Assembly (NCBI GenBank): GCA_904419835.1
Contig: CAJFTA010000001.1
Span: 24,269-88,268 of the forward strand
Source: an uncultured Pseudoflavonifractor sp.
GTDB taxonomy: Bacteria > Bacillota > Clostridia > Oscillospirales > Oscillospiraceae
Reading direction: 5' to 3'
Length of the DNA: 64,000 bases
This document shows, piece after piece, positions 34,501 through 44,627 of this stretch (position 1 is the stretch's first letter; every line of letters begins with the position of its first letter). A program made the translations under genes and the position numbers. The notes beneath the pieces were generated by a model that saw nothing but the letters and a program-made list of their open reading frames with translations, was not told the origin of the DNA and did no database searches.

Positions 34501-35192
34501 TGGAGATCCCCTCCAAGCTCACCGCCACCCAGCTCAAGGGCCGGGAGCTGGACCGGGAGGCCGCCCAGGAGGCCGGAGCGGAGTTCCCCCTGCCCCAGGG
34601 GGAGCCGGAGGAGCCCGCCGCCCCAGCGGGAAAGCGGGCCGCCCTGCGCCGCCCCCGGTTTGCCGAGGAGGAGTTTGGCCTCACCCCGGCCCAGAAGGGC
34701 ACCGCCCTCCACCTGGTCATGCAGTACATCGACTTTGAGCGGGCGGGCACGGAGGAGCAGGTGAAGGCGGAGATTGCCCGCCTGGTGGCAGGGGCTTACA
34801 TCACCCCCGAGCAGGGAGAGGCGGTGGACCCGGCCAAAATCGCCGCCTTCTTCCGCTCCCCCCTGGGCCGGGAGCTGATGGACTCCGTGTCCCTGCGGCG
34901 GGAGTTCAAGTTCTCCATTCTGGTGCCCGCCGCCGACTACTGCCCCGGCGCCGGGGAAGGGGAGCAGGTACTGCTCCAGGGCGTGGTGGACTGCTGCTTT
35001 GAGACCTTGGAGGGCATCACGGTGGTGGACTTCAAGACCGACCGGGTAAGCCGCCGCACCGTGGGGGAGCGGGCGGAGGCGTACCGCCCCCAGCTGGAGG
35101 CGTACAGCCGGGCCCTGGAGGAGATGACCGGCAGGCCGGTGGTCCGCCGGGCCCTGTGGTTCTTCGCCCTGGACCAGGCGGTGGAGGTCTGA
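31560..35192 (+). CDS. addA: ATP-dependent helicase/nuclease subunit AddA
   Basis: 1210 residues, UvrD-like superfamily 1. Walker A SAAAGSGKTRVL (about 22-33), motif II VDEYQDTN (about 394), GDVKQSIYRFR, motif IV-VI segments (VRILSIHKSKGLEFPIV; LLYVAMTRAREKL), and a C-terminal nuclease with VVDFKTDR (about 1158). It is the translocating motor and one of the two nucleases of AddAB. ATG 31560 follows AAGGGGG. Confidence 0.96.
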   Translation: MAFQLTEQQAAVVHNRGGALLVSAAAGSGKTRVLVERLLGRVEDEGLDIDRFLVITYTKAAAAELRSRIVEELSQRLSRNPADRHLRRQQTLVYKAQISTVHAFCAQILRECGHMLDVNPDFRLCDEGEAGVLMLRALDEVMDRRYEDITPDSDFARLVDTMSAGRDDSRLVQIVLDIRGRVQSHPDPAAWLDQQEAAFSLEGVTDAGDTPWGKLLLEDAAAQARYWLGRMAAALEDCACDPSLDANYAPTISATMAGLQAFLDGTAQGWDAAAAALPIPFPPAGRKKMTECPEAAERVKSVRNRCKKRLEKLADGFSDDSAGLLSDMAAVYPAVRGLFALVKDFEKAYAAEKERRGVLDFSDLEHMAVRLLAGEDGAPTPLAKQWAARYDEIMVDEYQDTNAVQNAIFSAISREGKNLFMVGDVKQSIYRFRLADPTIFLEKYRTFAPYETAGEGEPRRIILSKNFRSRAQVLEGANFIFRGIMSRSFGEMDYTADEALYPGAAYPEGADYAVELDALDLSAGGGDEDGEERGEKAPRDLLEARFLAGRIRELKDGGFPVSDGEGGTRPAGYGDMVILLRSPNAVLHHYARALGERDIPWEADAGGDYFETTEVSVALSLLQIVDNPRQDVPLLSVLRSPVYGFTADRLAVLRSASPDTDFYAALVKGAEEGGADCAAFLAELADLRFRSGDRNSHQLLWQIYDRTNLLGIFGAMDEGEKRQGNLLALCELARQFEAAGHKGLFGFLTYLTRLRDNGGKLAAPQAAREGGGVRILSIHKSKGLEFPIVLLAGLTRRLNRDDMQRPILFHPRLGVGPKRLDTERMIEYPTLARRAVARQLEYEMMAEELRLLYVAMTRAREKLILSCALTRGAADLRKLAEDAEYPADPQVLAGCQSVGQWVLLPVLTRPDAVAIRRAADYPLPVAAADLGPDWDIRWVDGGGLLQPPERKAAALPEHGEEKPVGDLTSVLTWRYPHAGDVEIPSKLTATQLKGRELDREAAQEAGAEFPLPQGEPEEPAAPAGKRAALRRPRFAEEEFGLTPAQKGTALHLVMQYIDFERAGTEEQVKAEIARLVAGAYITPEQGEAVDPAKIAAFFRSPLGRELMDSVSLRREFKFSILVPAADYCPGAGEGEQVLLQGVVDCCFETLEGITVVDFKTDRVSRRTVGERAEAYRPQLEAYSRALEEMTGRPVVRRALWFFALDQAVEV

Positions 35193-35245
35193 CCGGGCCG
35201 CCTCCGCCCGCGGGAAAAAAGAAATGATAAATTTGAAAAAAATAG

Positions 35246-35274
35246 TTGCATTTTCGCCGGAAGAGTGCTATGAT
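35246..35274 (+). promoter_or_regulatory. Promoter for rpmE
   Basis: TTGCAT (35246-35251), a 17-base spacer and TATGAT (35269-35274). Confidence 0.65.
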
Positions 35275-35343
35275 ATCAAATGCGTTGTGAGGACGTGTGT
35301 GTCCTTGCGCCCATATCCTCCGAAGAGAAAGAGGTGAACCAGC

Positions 35344-35547
35344 ATGAAGGAAGGCATCCATCCCAACTATCAGCAGACTACCATTAAGTGCGCCTGCGGC
35401 AACGTGATTGAGACCGGCTCCACGAAGCAGGACATCCGCGTCGAAGTCTGCTCCAAGTGCCACCCCTTTTTCACCGGCAAGCAGAAGATGGTGGATACTG
35501 GCGGACGTGTCAGCCGCTTCAACAAGAAGTTCGGCCTGGACAAGTAA
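35344..35547 (+). CDS. rpmE: 50S ribosomal protein L31, zinc-binding type
   Basis: 67 residues with the two zinc pairs of the C+ form (CACGN about 16, CSKCHPF about 37) and FNKKFGL at the C terminus. ATG 35344 follows AGAGGTGAACC. It is monocistronic with its own promoter and terminator. Confidence 0.95.
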   Translation: MKEGIHPNYQQTTIKCACGNVIETGSTKQDIRVEVCSKCHPFFTGKQKMVDTGGRVSRFNKKFGLDK

Positions 35548-35563
35548 GCTGGATTTGGTCAAA

Positions 35564-35596
35564 GAGCCCGTACCGGTACCGGTACGGGCTTTTTTG
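35564..35596 (+). terminator. Terminator after rpmE
   Basis: AGCCCGTACC pairs with GGTACGGGCT around GGTACC, followed by TTTTTT. Confidence 0.85.
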
Positions 35597-35685
35597 TATT
35601 CCATGTATTCCATGCCGGCAGCGGTAGAAAGCGGGCGCGGCTATGCATAGAATAAAAGCGCATGATAATAACAGGAGGGAACCAC

Positions 35686-36192
35686 ATGTTTAAGAAGATT
35701 GACCCGAAGGCCCTGGATAAGAACGTGTTCTCCATGGTGGGAGACCAGTGGATGCTCATCACCGCCGGCACGCCGGAGCGCTGCAACACCATGACCGCCA
35801 GCTGGGGCGGCCTGGGGATTCTCTGGAACAAGTGCGTGGCCACCTGCTATATCCGGCCCCAGCGGTACACCAAGGAGTTTGTGGACCGAGAGGAGTACTT
35901 CACCCTGGCCTTTTTCGGCGAGGAGCACCGCAAGGCTCTGGCCCTGTGCGGCAGCAAGAGCGGCCGGGAGGTGGACAAGGCGGCCGAGTGCGGCTTCACC
36001 GTGGCCGCCGGCGCGGGGAACGCCCCCTACTTTGAGCAGGCGGAGCTGGTACTGGTGTGCCGGAAGCTGTTCCGCCAGACCATGGACGAGGGCTGCTTCC
36101 TGGACAAGAGCCTGATTGAGAAGCACTACCCCGGCGGGGACTTCCACGTCACCTATGTGGGTGAGATCGTGGAGTGCCTGGTGCGGGAATAA
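35686..36192 (+). CDS. Flavin reductase-like protein
   Basis: 168 residues of the FMN-binding split-barrel flavin reductase family: MTASWGGLGILWNK binds the flavin phosphate, then CYIRPQRYTKEFVDREEYFTL. Probably an NAD(P)H:FMN oxidoreductase; partner unknown. ATG 35686 has AGGAGGG 6-7 bases upstream. Confidence 0.85.
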   Translation: MFKKIDPKALDKNVFSMVGDQWMLITAGTPERCNTMTASWGGLGILWNKCVATCYIRPQRYTKEFVDREEYFTLAFFGEEHRKALALCGSKSGREVDKAAECGFTVAAGAGNAPYFEQAELVLVCRKLFRQTMDEGCFLDKSLIEKHYPGGDFHVTYVGEIVECLVRE

Positions 36193-36231
36193 GAAAAAAC
36201 GCCGGACTGACGTTCCGGCGGCGGAGGTTCT

Positions 36232-37524
<1,293 letters not shown>

Positions 37525-37528
37525 GCGC

Positions 37529-38299
37529 ATGGAAGCGGGAAAGGGTGTGCTGTACCTGCGGGGTGTGGAGAAGCGCCCTGTGGAGGGGGAAGCGGAGGAC
37601 TACGCCTTCCGTATCCCGGCCATCGCCCGGCTGAAGCGGCTGGAGTTCCGCCGCCCCGTCACCTTTTTTGTGGGGGAGAACGGCAGCGGCAAGTCCACCC
37701 TGCTGGAGGCCATCGCCGTGGCCTGGGGCTTCAACCCGGAGGGCGGCTCACGCAACTTCCGCTTTGCCAGCCGGGACACCCACTCGGGCCTGTACAGGGC
37801 TTTGCGGCTGGTCCGCAGCCCGGAAATCCCGGAGGACGGGTATTTTCTCCGGGCGGAGAGCCTGTACAACATGGCCAGCTATGTGGACGAGATGGAGGAC
37901 GACCCCCTGACGCCAAGCTACCTGCAGTATGTGGGCGGGAAATCCCTCCACGGCCAGTCCCACGGAGAGAGCCTGCTGGCCCTGGCCAAGAACCGCTTCT
38001 GGGGCAGGGGGCTCTACCTGCTGGACGAGCCGGAGTCCGCCCTGTCCCCCATGCGGCAGCTCTCCTTCCTGGCGCTGATGCACGACCTGGTGTCCCGGGG
38101 CGGCCAGCTGATTGTCGCCACCCATTCCCCCATCCTGATGGCCTATCCCCAGGCGGACATCCTGCGGTTTGACGGCCCGGGCGGGGTGGAGCGGGTGGAC
38201 TACCGGGACACGGAGCACTACCGGATTACCAGAGAATTTCTCAGTGCGCCGGAGCGGATGCTCTCCGTCCTCCTGGCGCCGGAAGAGGAGGAGACATGA
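37529..38299 (+). CDS. AAA-family ATPase (RecF/ABC-like)
   Basis: 256 residues of a small SMC/ABC-type ATPase: Walker A VGENGSGKST (about 47-56), signature-like SHGESLLAL (about 147), Walker B LYLLDEPESALSP (about 166) and H-switch IVATHSPIL. Such proteins occur singly in many Firmicutes; function unknown. The C-terminal peptide SAPERMLSVLLAPEEEE reappears in degenerate form downstream of the next gene. It overlaps the first GNAT as ATGA. Confidence 0.85.
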   Translation: MEAGKGVLYLRGVEKRPVEGEAEDYAFRIPAIARLKRLEFRRPVTFFVGENGSGKSTLLEAIAVAWGFNPEGGSRNFRFASRDTHSGLYRALRLVRSPEIPEDGYFLRAESLYNMASYVDEMEDDPLTPSYLQYVGGKSLHGQSHGESLLALAKNRFWGRGLYLLDEPESALSPMRQLSFLALMHDLVSRGGQLIVATHSPILMAYPQADILRFDGPGGVERVDYRDTEHYRITREFLSAPERMLSVLLAPEEEET

Positions 38300-38862
38300 G
38301 ACAGCTTGAGACGAAGCGGCTGATCCTGCGGCCCTGGGAGGACGGCGACGCGCCGGTGCTCTACCGGTGGGCGTCCGACCCGGAGGTGGGTCCCCGGGCG
38401 GGATGGCCGCCCCATACCAGCCAGGCCAACAGCCTGGAGATCATTCACGGTGCCCTGGGTCTGCCCGAGACCTACGCCATGGTCCTGAAGGAGACGGGGG
38501 AGCCGGTGGGCAGCATCGGGCTTTTCACCCCAGACGTGCCCTGCCCGGACCTGCCGGTGCCTGAGGGTATGGCCCAGATGGAGCTGGGGTACTGGGTGGC
38601 CCGGCCCTATTGGGGCCGGGGACTGGCCCCCGAGGCGTCCGCCGCCCTGCTGGACCGGGGGTTCGGCGTGCTGAACTGCGCCGTGATCCAGTGCTGTCAT
38701 TTTGACTTCAACCAGCAGTCCAAGCGGGTCATTGAGAAGCTGGGCTTCACCTGCTTCGCGACGGAGGACGCTGCCGACGGGGCAGGGAATCCCTGCACCC
38801 ACATCCGTTACGCCCTGAGCAGGGAGCGCTGGGAAAAGAGACACCTGGAAGGACGGCGATAA
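38296..38862 (+). CDS. GNAT acetyltransferase (RimJ/RimL type), copy 1
   Basis: 188 residues beginning METKRLILRP-like (RQLETKRLILRPW), with the acetyl-CoA-binding YWGRGLAPEAS and the closing VIEKLGFTC. Typical of RimJ/RimL-type acetyltransferases; substrate unknown. It is a paralogue of the next gene. Confidence 0.88.
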   Translation: MRQLETKRLILRPWEDGDAPVLYRWASDPEVGPRAGWPPHTSQANSLEIIHGALGLPETYAMVLKETGEPVGSIGLFTPDVPCPDLPVPEGMAQMELGYWVARPYWGRGLAPEASAALLDRGFGVLNCAVIQCCHFDFNQQSKRVIEKLGFTCFATEDAADGAGNPCTHIRYALSRERWEKRHLEGRR

Positions 38863-38863
38863 C

Positions 38864-38929
38864 GGAGTACTGCTGGAGCGGATGCCAGATATTCTGCTGG
38901 CGCCGGATGGAGAGGAGACATCGGAATGA
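38864..38929 (+). pseudogene. Remnant of the AAA ATPase 3' end
   Basis: In frame from 38864 this reads GVLLERMPDILLAPDGEET before a stop overlapping the next ATG, parallel to SAPERMLSVLLAPEEEET at the true end of the ATPase (38245-38299). It shows that the duplication unit included the end of the upstream gene. Confidence 0.7.
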
Positions 38930-39480
38930 GACAGCTTGAGACCCGGCGGCTGATTCTGCGGCCCTTCCGGGACAGCGATGCGGCGGATTTGTTCGACTAC
39001 GCCAGGGACCCCCGGGTGGGCCCGGCGGCGGGCTGGAAGCCCCACGAGAGCGTGGAGGAGAGCCGGGAGATCATCCGCACCGTATTTTCCGAGCCGGAGA
39101 CCTTTGCCGTGGTGCACCGGCAGGACGGCCGGGTCATCGGCTCAGCCGGGTTTACCGGCCGGCACCGGCAGGAGGCCGGCGGCCCGGACAACGAGATTGG
39201 CTACTCCCTGGATCCGACCTATTGGGGGCGGGGACTCATCCCCGAGGCGGTGGAGGAGCTGCTGCGATACGGGTTTGAGGACCTGGGGCTCCACACCATC
39301 TGGTGCGACCACTATGACGGCAATTACAAGTCCAAGCGGGTCATCCGGAAGTGCGGCTTTACCTTCCGCTTCCTGCGGATGCAGCAGCTGGAGGCCTTTG
39401 ACTATGCGCCCCGCCTGGTGCTGTGCTACGCCATGACCCGCAGGGACTGGGAGAAGCGAAAAAGTGAGGGACGGTCATGA
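38926..39480 (+). CDS. GNAT acetyltransferase (RimJ/RimL type), copy 2
   Basis: 184 residues. The N terminus RQLETRRLILRPF is nearly the same as copy 1, and the acetyl-CoA loop is YWGRGLIPEAVEELL. It has diverged strongly elsewhere, so the duplication is old. ATG 38926 follows AGAGGAG. It overlaps yigZ as ATGA at 39477. Confidence 0.88.
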   Translation: MRQLETRRLILRPFRDSDAADLFDYARDPRVGPAAGWKPHESVEESREIIRTVFSEPETFAVVHRQDGRVIGSAGFTGRHRQEAGGPDNEIGYSLDPTYWGRGLIPEAVEELLRYGFEDLGLHTIWCDHYDGNYKSKRVIRKCGFTFRFLRMQQLEAFDYAPRLVLCYAMTRRDWEKRKSEGRS

Positions 39481-40109
39481 CGGAATATTATATCCCCACG
39501 GAAGCTGCCGAGGCGGAGCTGGTGGAGAAGCGGTCCCGGTTTATCGGCCAGGTCAGGCCGGTGGAGACCGAGGAAGAGGCCCGGGCCTTTGTGGAGCAGG
39601 TGAAAAAGAAGCACTATGACGCCCGGCACAACTGCTGGTGCTACCGCCTGCGGGACGGGGGCGTGGAGCGGTACTCCGACGACGGCGAGCCCCAGGGCAC
39701 GGCGGGGCAGCCCATGCTCAACGTGTTCCAGCGGGAAGAGGTCACCAATGTGGTGTGCGTGGTGACCCGGTACTTCGGCGGCGTGCTGCTGGGGGCCGGG
39801 GGCCTGGTGCGGGCCTACACCCAGAGCGCCAAGGACGCCCTGGACGCGGCGGGCGTCTCCGTGGTGCGCCGGTGGGTGGAGGCGGCGGTGCCCTGCCCCT
39901 ACTCCTTCTTCGACCGGGTGAAGCTGGAGGTGGAGGCCCACGGGGGCGTATTGGGAGAGACCGAGTACGCCGCCGACGTGACTGTCCACGCCCTGCTGCC
40001 CGAGGGGCAGGTGGAGGTATTTTCCGCCCGCATGACCGAGCTCACCGCCGGCGGCACGGAGGTGCAGATTCTGGGCGAGGCCTTCAAGGCGGTGCCAGTG
40101 GCCCGATAA
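39477..40109 (+). CDS. YigZ/IMPACT-family protein
   Basis: 210 residues with the UPF0029 signature: KRSRFIGQV, DARHNCWCYRLR, SDDGEPQGTAGQPML and TRYFGGVLLGAGGLVRAY. The C-terminal ferredoxin-like domain is present. The family is linked to translation control in eukaryotes (IMPACT); the bacterial role is unclear. Confidence 0.92.
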   Translation: MTEYYIPTEAAEAELVEKRSRFIGQVRPVETEEEARAFVEQVKKKHYDARHNCWCYRLRDGGVERYSDDGEPQGTAGQPMLNVFQREEVTNVVCVVTRYFGGVLLGAGGLVRAYTQSAKDALDAAGVSVVRRWVEAAVPCPYSFFDRVKLEVEAHGGVLGETEYAADVTVHALLPEGQVEVFSARMTELTAGGTEVQILGEAFKAVPVAR

Positions 40110-40284
40110 CAGGACATACTGGGGCTTGCCCCGCCGCCCTCCGGCAGGACAGGCCCCGGATTCTGTCCGGCAGAAGCGCCTTGGGAGGAAGAAAAATTTT
40201 TTTGTTTTTTTGAAGGGTTTTTCAAAAGAACGGCGTATACAGTATACAGGCAGAATTCATCGGCGGATGAAGGAGGCGGCGGCG

Positions 40285-41289
40285 ATGACGGTAAGAGAGC
40301 AGACCGAAGCCATGGAGCGTCAGTTCCTCTCGCCCCACGCCTGTCTGGCGGCGGAGTCCAGAGGACGGGCCCGGCCCGCTGCGGAGTGCCCGGTGCGCAC
40401 CTGCTTCCAGCGGGACATGGACCGGATTGTCCACTCCAAGGCCTTCCGGCGCCTGATGCACAAGACGCAGGTCTTTCTCCAGCCCGAGGGGGACCACTAC
40501 CGCACCCGCATGACCCACACCATCGAGGTGGCCCGGATTGCCCGGACCATCGCCAGGGGCCTGCGGCTCAACGAGGATCTGACCGAGGCGGCGGCCTTTG
40601 GACACGACCTGGGGCACACCCCTTTCGGCCACGCCGGGGAGCGGGCCCTCAACGAGCTGATGCCCGGCGGCTTCCGGCACAACGTCCAGTCCCTCCGGGT
40701 GGTGGACGTGCTGGAGAAGGAGGGCGAGGGGCTCAACCTGACCTGGGAGGTGCGGCGGGCCATCCTCTGCCACACCGGAGCCGACCGGGCCGAGACCCTG
40801 GAGGGGCGGATCGTCCGCCTGGCCGACAAGATCGCCTACATCAACCACGACATTGACGACGCCATGCGGGGACAGATCATCTTTCCCACCGACATCCCCA
40901 TCGCCATCTCCCAGGTGCTGGGCTTCACCCATTCCGAACGCATCAACACCCTGACCACCGATGTGATTGTCCAGAGCGGGGGGAAGGACGATATTGTCCA
41001 GTCCCCCGCCTGCCGGGACGCCATGGCGGAGCTGCGGGCCTTCATGTTTGAATCCGTGTACACCAACCCCCGGGCCAAGGGGGAGGAGACCAAGGCCCAG
41101 GATATGCTCCGGCGGCTCTTTGAGCACTATGTCCGGGAGCCGGACGAGCTGCCGGCGGAGTACCAGGATATCCGGGTGCGTGAGGGTGTGGAGCGGGCCG
41201 CCTGCGACTATATCTCGGGCATGACCGACAAGTACGCGGTGGAGAAGTTCGGGGAACTGTTTATCCCGGCGGCCTGGAGCGTGAAATAG
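40285..41289 (+). CDS. dgt: Deoxyguanosinetriphosphate triphosphohydrolase-like protein
   Basis: About 334 residues of the HD-domain dNTPase family: RLMHKTQVF, HTIEVARIAR, the metal-binding GHDLGHTPFGHAGE (about 105-118) and KIAYINHDIDD. It hydrolyses dNTPs to nucleoside and triphosphate, controlling dNTP pools. ATG 40285 has AAGGAGG 9 bases upstream. The frame is open to 40126 through a spacer with a TTTTGAA/TTCAAAA hairpin (about 40206-40229) and a GTATACAGTATAC block that may hold the promoter. The dgt-dnaG-rpoD order is common in Clostridia. Confidence 0.93.
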   Translation: MTVREQTEAMERQFLSPHACLAAESRGRARPAAECPVRTCFQRDMDRIVHSKAFRRLMHKTQVFLQPEGDHYRTRMTHTIEVARIARTIARGLRLNEDLTEAAAFGHDLGHTPFGHAGERALNELMPGGFRHNVQSLRVVDVLEKEGEGLNLTWEVRRAILCHTGADRAETLEGRIVRLADKIAYINHDIDDAMRGQIIFPTDIPIAISQVLGFTHSERINTLTTDVIVQSGGKDDIVQSPACRDAMAELRAFMFESVYTNPRAKGEETKAQDMLRRLFEHYVREPDELPAEYQDIRVREGVERAACDYISGMTDKYAVEKFGELFIPAAWSVK

Positions 41290-41347
41290 GGCAGATTCCG
41301 TATGGCTTCGTAAAACTCTGGCAATCATAGGGGAAAGGAGGGCTACC

Positions 41348-43138
41348 GTGCCGATTCCGGAACAATTTATAGACGAGCTGGTGGCCCGGAGCGAGATCTC
41401 CGACGTGGTGTCCTCCTATGTGACCCTGACCAAAAAGGGAAGCAACCTGTGGGGGCTGTGCCCCTTTCACAACGAGAAGACCCCCTCCTTTTCCGTCAAC
41501 CAGGACAAGCAGATCTACCACTGCTTCGGCTGCGGCAAAGGCGGCGGGGTTATCTCCTTCATTATGGAGATTGAGAACCTGTCCTTTCCTGACGCGGTGC
41601 GGTTCCTGGCCAAGCGGGCGGGGCTGGAGGTGCCCGACACCGGCAGCGACGATGCCGGGCGGAAAAAGCGCGCCCGGGCTCTGGCGGCCAACAGGGATGC
41701 CGCCCGGTTCTACCACGACTATCTGAAGGGTCCCGGCGGCCAGCGGGTGCGGGAGTACATCGCCCAGCGGCAGATCTCCCCCCGGACGGCCACCCGCTTC
41801 GGTCTGGGCGCCGCCCCCGACCAGTGGGACGCCCTCACCAAAGCCCTCACCGCCAAGGGGTACAGCAAGATGGAGCTCATCGACGCGGGCCTGGCGGTGG
41901 CGGGCAAGAACGGCGGCATTTATGACAAATTCCGCGCCCGGCTCATGCTCCCCGTCATCGACGTGCGGGGGGACGTGGCCGGCTTCACAAGCCGCATCCT
42001 GCCGGGGGAGGAGGGGGCCAAGTACCTCAACACCCCGGAGACCGTGGTGTTCAAGAAGGGGCGGCTCATCTACGCCCTCAACTTCGCCAAGAACACCAGG
42101 CGGCCCAACCTGATTCTGGTGGAGGGCAACATCGACGTCATCACCCTCCATCAGGCCGGGTTTGACAACGTGGTGGCCACCATGGGCACCGCCCTCACCG
42201 AGGAGCACGCCCGCATCCTGGCCCGGTACACCAGGGAGCTGGTGCTCTGCTACGACAATGACCCGGCGGGCAAACAGTCCACCGACCGGGTGCTGGGCAT
42301 CCTGAAGAATGCGGATCTGAACGTCCGGGTGCTCCAGCTGCCCAACGCCTACGACAGCGAGGGCAACCCCCTCAAGCAGGACCCGGACGACTTTGTCAAG
42401 CGCTTCGGCCCCGCCGCCTTTGAGAAGTGCCTGAGCGGCAGCGCCGGACAGAACGACTACCGGCTGGAGTCCCTGCTCCAGAAGCACAGCCTGGCCGACG
42501 AGGAGGGGCGCATGGCCTTCCTCCGGGAGGCGGTGGAGACGGTGGCGTCCCTGCAGAGCCCTATCGAGCGGGAGATCTACGGCAACAAGGCCGCCGCCGC
42601 CGGGGGCATTTCGGCCGCCGCCTTCGCCCAGGAGGTGGAGCGGTACCGCAAGAACCGGACCTGGCAGGCCAAGAAGAAGCAGACCAGAAAGGACCTGACC
42701 CCCGCCGCCCAGCTCCAGCCCAGGGAGCGGGAGCTGCGGTATGAGAACATCCGCTCCGCCCGGGCGGAGGAGGGGGTGCTCCGGCTCATGCTGCTGGAGC
42801 CGGGACTATTTCAGAGCGCGGGCGCCCTGGAGCCGGAGCAGTTCTCCTCGCCCCTGCTGGGCCGGGTGTACGGCATGCTGCGCACGCGCTGGCAGGAGGG
42901 GAGAAGCACCCAGCTGCCCGCCCTGACCGGGGAATTGACCGCCGAGGAGATGAGCCATCTGGTGTATGTACTGGACCAGCCCGAATCCCTGGCCCACAGC
43001 CAGAAGGCCCTGGCGGATTACATAGAGATTATCGCCACCGAGTACGCCAAGCGGTCCGGCGGGGCCCAGGCCGACCCCCTTATGGCCGCCCGGGAAAAAT
43101 TCCGGGAGAAAAAGGCGTACAACGGACAGAATACCTGA
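41348..43138 (+). CDS. dnaG: DNA primase
   Basis: 596 residues: CHC2-type zinc finger CPFHNEKTPSF...CFGCGKGG (about 38-65), the core with Toprim LVEGNIDVI (about 257) and YDNDPAGK (about 302), and a C-terminal helicase-binding region. It synthesises RNA primers at the fork. GTG 41348 has AAGGAGG 8 bases upstream. It is co-transcribed with rpoD. Confidence 0.96.
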   Translation: MPIPEQFIDELVARSEISDVVSSYVTLTKKGSNLWGLCPFHNEKTPSFSVNQDKQIYHCFGCGKGGGVISFIMEIENLSFPDAVRFLAKRAGLEVPDTGSDDAGRKKRARALAANRDAARFYHDYLKGPGGQRVREYIAQRQISPRTATRFGLGAAPDQWDALTKALTAKGYSKMELIDAGLAVAGKNGGIYDKFRARLMLPVIDVRGDVAGFTSRILPGEEGAKYLNTPETVVFKKGRLIYALNFAKNTRRPNLILVEGNIDVITLHQAGFDNVVATMGTALTEEHARILARYTRELVLCYDNDPAGKQSTDRVLGILKNADLNVRVLQLPNAYDSEGNPLKQDPDDFVKRFGPAAFEKCLSGSAGQNDYRLESLLQKHSLADEEGRMAFLREAVETVASLQSPIEREIYGNKAAAAGGISAAAFAQEVERYRKNRTWQAKKKQTRKDLTPAAQLQPRERELRYENIRSARAEEGVLRLMLLEPGLFQSAGALEPEQFSSPLLGRVYGMLRTRWQEGRSTQLPALTGELTAEEMSHLVYVLDQPESLAHSQKALADYIEIIATEYAKRSGGAQADPLMAAREKFREKKAYNGQNT

Positions 43139-43175
43139 GTTACAGAAAGAAAAAGCATATGGAGGATGACCGCAC

Positions 43176-44501
43176 ATGAGCGAGAAAAAGAAGACAGACG
43201 CCAGGAGCGCTGCGGCGGAAGCCAAGTCCACCCTCTCCAGCGTGGAAAAGATAGAGCAGGTTAAGAATGAGATCATGAAGATCGTGGAGGGCGTCCAGGG
43301 TTCCGAGAAGCTGACCGAGCTTGTGGAGCGGGCCAAGAAAAAAGGCAGCCTCACCGCCAGCGAGCTGATGGACGTGCTGGAGAACATGGACCTGGAGTCC
43401 GAGCAGATGGACAAGATCTATGATGTGCTGGAGAACCAGGGCATCGAGACCGTCAGCGAGGACTATCTCCCCGAGCTGGACGCCGATATTGTGCCCCCCA
43501 TGGAGGAGCTGGAGGAGATCCCCGAGGAGGAGATCGTGGATCCCAACACCCTGGTGGACTCCTTCGGCATCGACGACCCGGTGCGCATGTACCTGAAGGA
43601 GATCGGCAAGGTCAACCTCCTGAGCCCTGATGAAGAGGTCCAGCTGGCCCAGGATATGGGCGCGGGGGACGCGGCCAAGGCCCGTCTGGCTGAGATTGAG
43701 GCGGCGGAGAAGAAGGGAGAGCCCATTGTCCTCACTCCCGAGGAGGAGAAGGCCCTGAAGAAGGACATCAAGCGGGGCGAGGCGGCCAAGCAGCGCCTGG
43801 CTGAGGCCAACCTCCGCCTGGTGGTGTCCATCGCCAAGCGGTATGTGGGCCGGGGCATGCTGTTCCTGGACCTGATCCAGGAGGGCAACCTGGGCCTCAT
43901 CAAGGCCGTGGAGAAGTTCGACTACACCAAGGGCTACAAGTTCTCCACCTACGCCACCTGGTGGATCCGCCAGGCCATCACCCGGGCCATCGCGGACCAG
44001 GCCCGCACCATCCGGATTCCCGTCCACATGGTGGAGACCATCAACAAGGTCATCCGCGTCTCCCGCCAGCTGCTCCAGGAGCTGGGCCACGACCCCAGCC
44101 CCGAGGAGATTGCCGAGGAGATGAATATGCCCGTGGACAAGGTGCGGGAGATCCTGAAGATTGCCCAGGAGCCCGTCAGCCTGGAGACCCCCATCGGCGA
44201 GGAGGAGGACTCCCACCTGGGTGACTTCATCCCCGACGAGGACGCCTCCGAGCCCTCCGAGGCCGCCAGCTTCACCCTGCTCAAGGAGCAGCTGGTGGAC
44301 GTGCTGGGCACCCTGACCCCCAGGGAAGAGAAGGTGCTCAAGCTGCGCTTCGGCATTGAGGACGGCCGCACCCGCACCCTGGAAGAGGTGGGCAAGGAGT
44401 TTAACGTGACCCGTGAGCGCATCCGCCAGATTGAGGCCAAGGCCCTCCGAAAGCTGCGGCATCCTTCCAGAAGTAAGAAACTGAAGGACTTTCTGAACTG
44501 A
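43176..44501 (+). CDS. rpoD: Housekeeping sigma factor (RpoD/SigA)
   Basis: 441 residues. Region 1.1 is present (first about 100 residues). Region 1.2 is DPVRMYLKEIGKV, region 2 is KFSTYATWWIRQAI, region 3 is HMVETINKV, and region 4 is VTRERIRQIEAKALRKLRHP. This set identifies the primary sigma factor that reads the TTGACA/TATAAT promoters noted elsewhere here. It follows dnaG by 37 bases, as in Firmicutes. Confidence 0.97.
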   Translation: MSEKKKTDARSAAAEAKSTLSSVEKIEQVKNEIMKIVEGVQGSEKLTELVERAKKKGSLTASELMDVLENMDLESEQMDKIYDVLENQGIETVSEDYLPELDADIVPPMEELEEIPEEEIVDPNTLVDSFGIDDPVRMYLKEIGKVNLLSPDEEVQLAQDMGAGDAAKARLAEIEAAEKKGEPIVLTPEEEKALKKDIKRGEAAKQRLAEANLRLVVSIAKRYVGRGMLFLDLIQEGNLGLIKAVEKFDYTKGYKFSTYATWWIRQAITRAIADQARTIRIPVHMVETINKVIRVSRQLLQELGHDPSPEEIAEEMNMPVDKVREILKIAQEPVSLETPIGEEEDSHLGDFIPDEDASEPSEAASFTLLKEQLVDVLGTLTPREEKVLKLRFGIEDGRTRTLEEVGKEFNVTRERIRQIEAKALRKLRHPSRSKKLKDFLN

Positions 44502-44627
44502 GCGGATACGGAACCTGCCGCTGAAAGCATAACCCCCGGCGCACCAGAGTGAACCGGACCAGTAAAAACGGACAGCAGACAAAATCCCCTCTGATGATGT
44601 AGGAAAATAGGAAACGGAGGTTATGCT

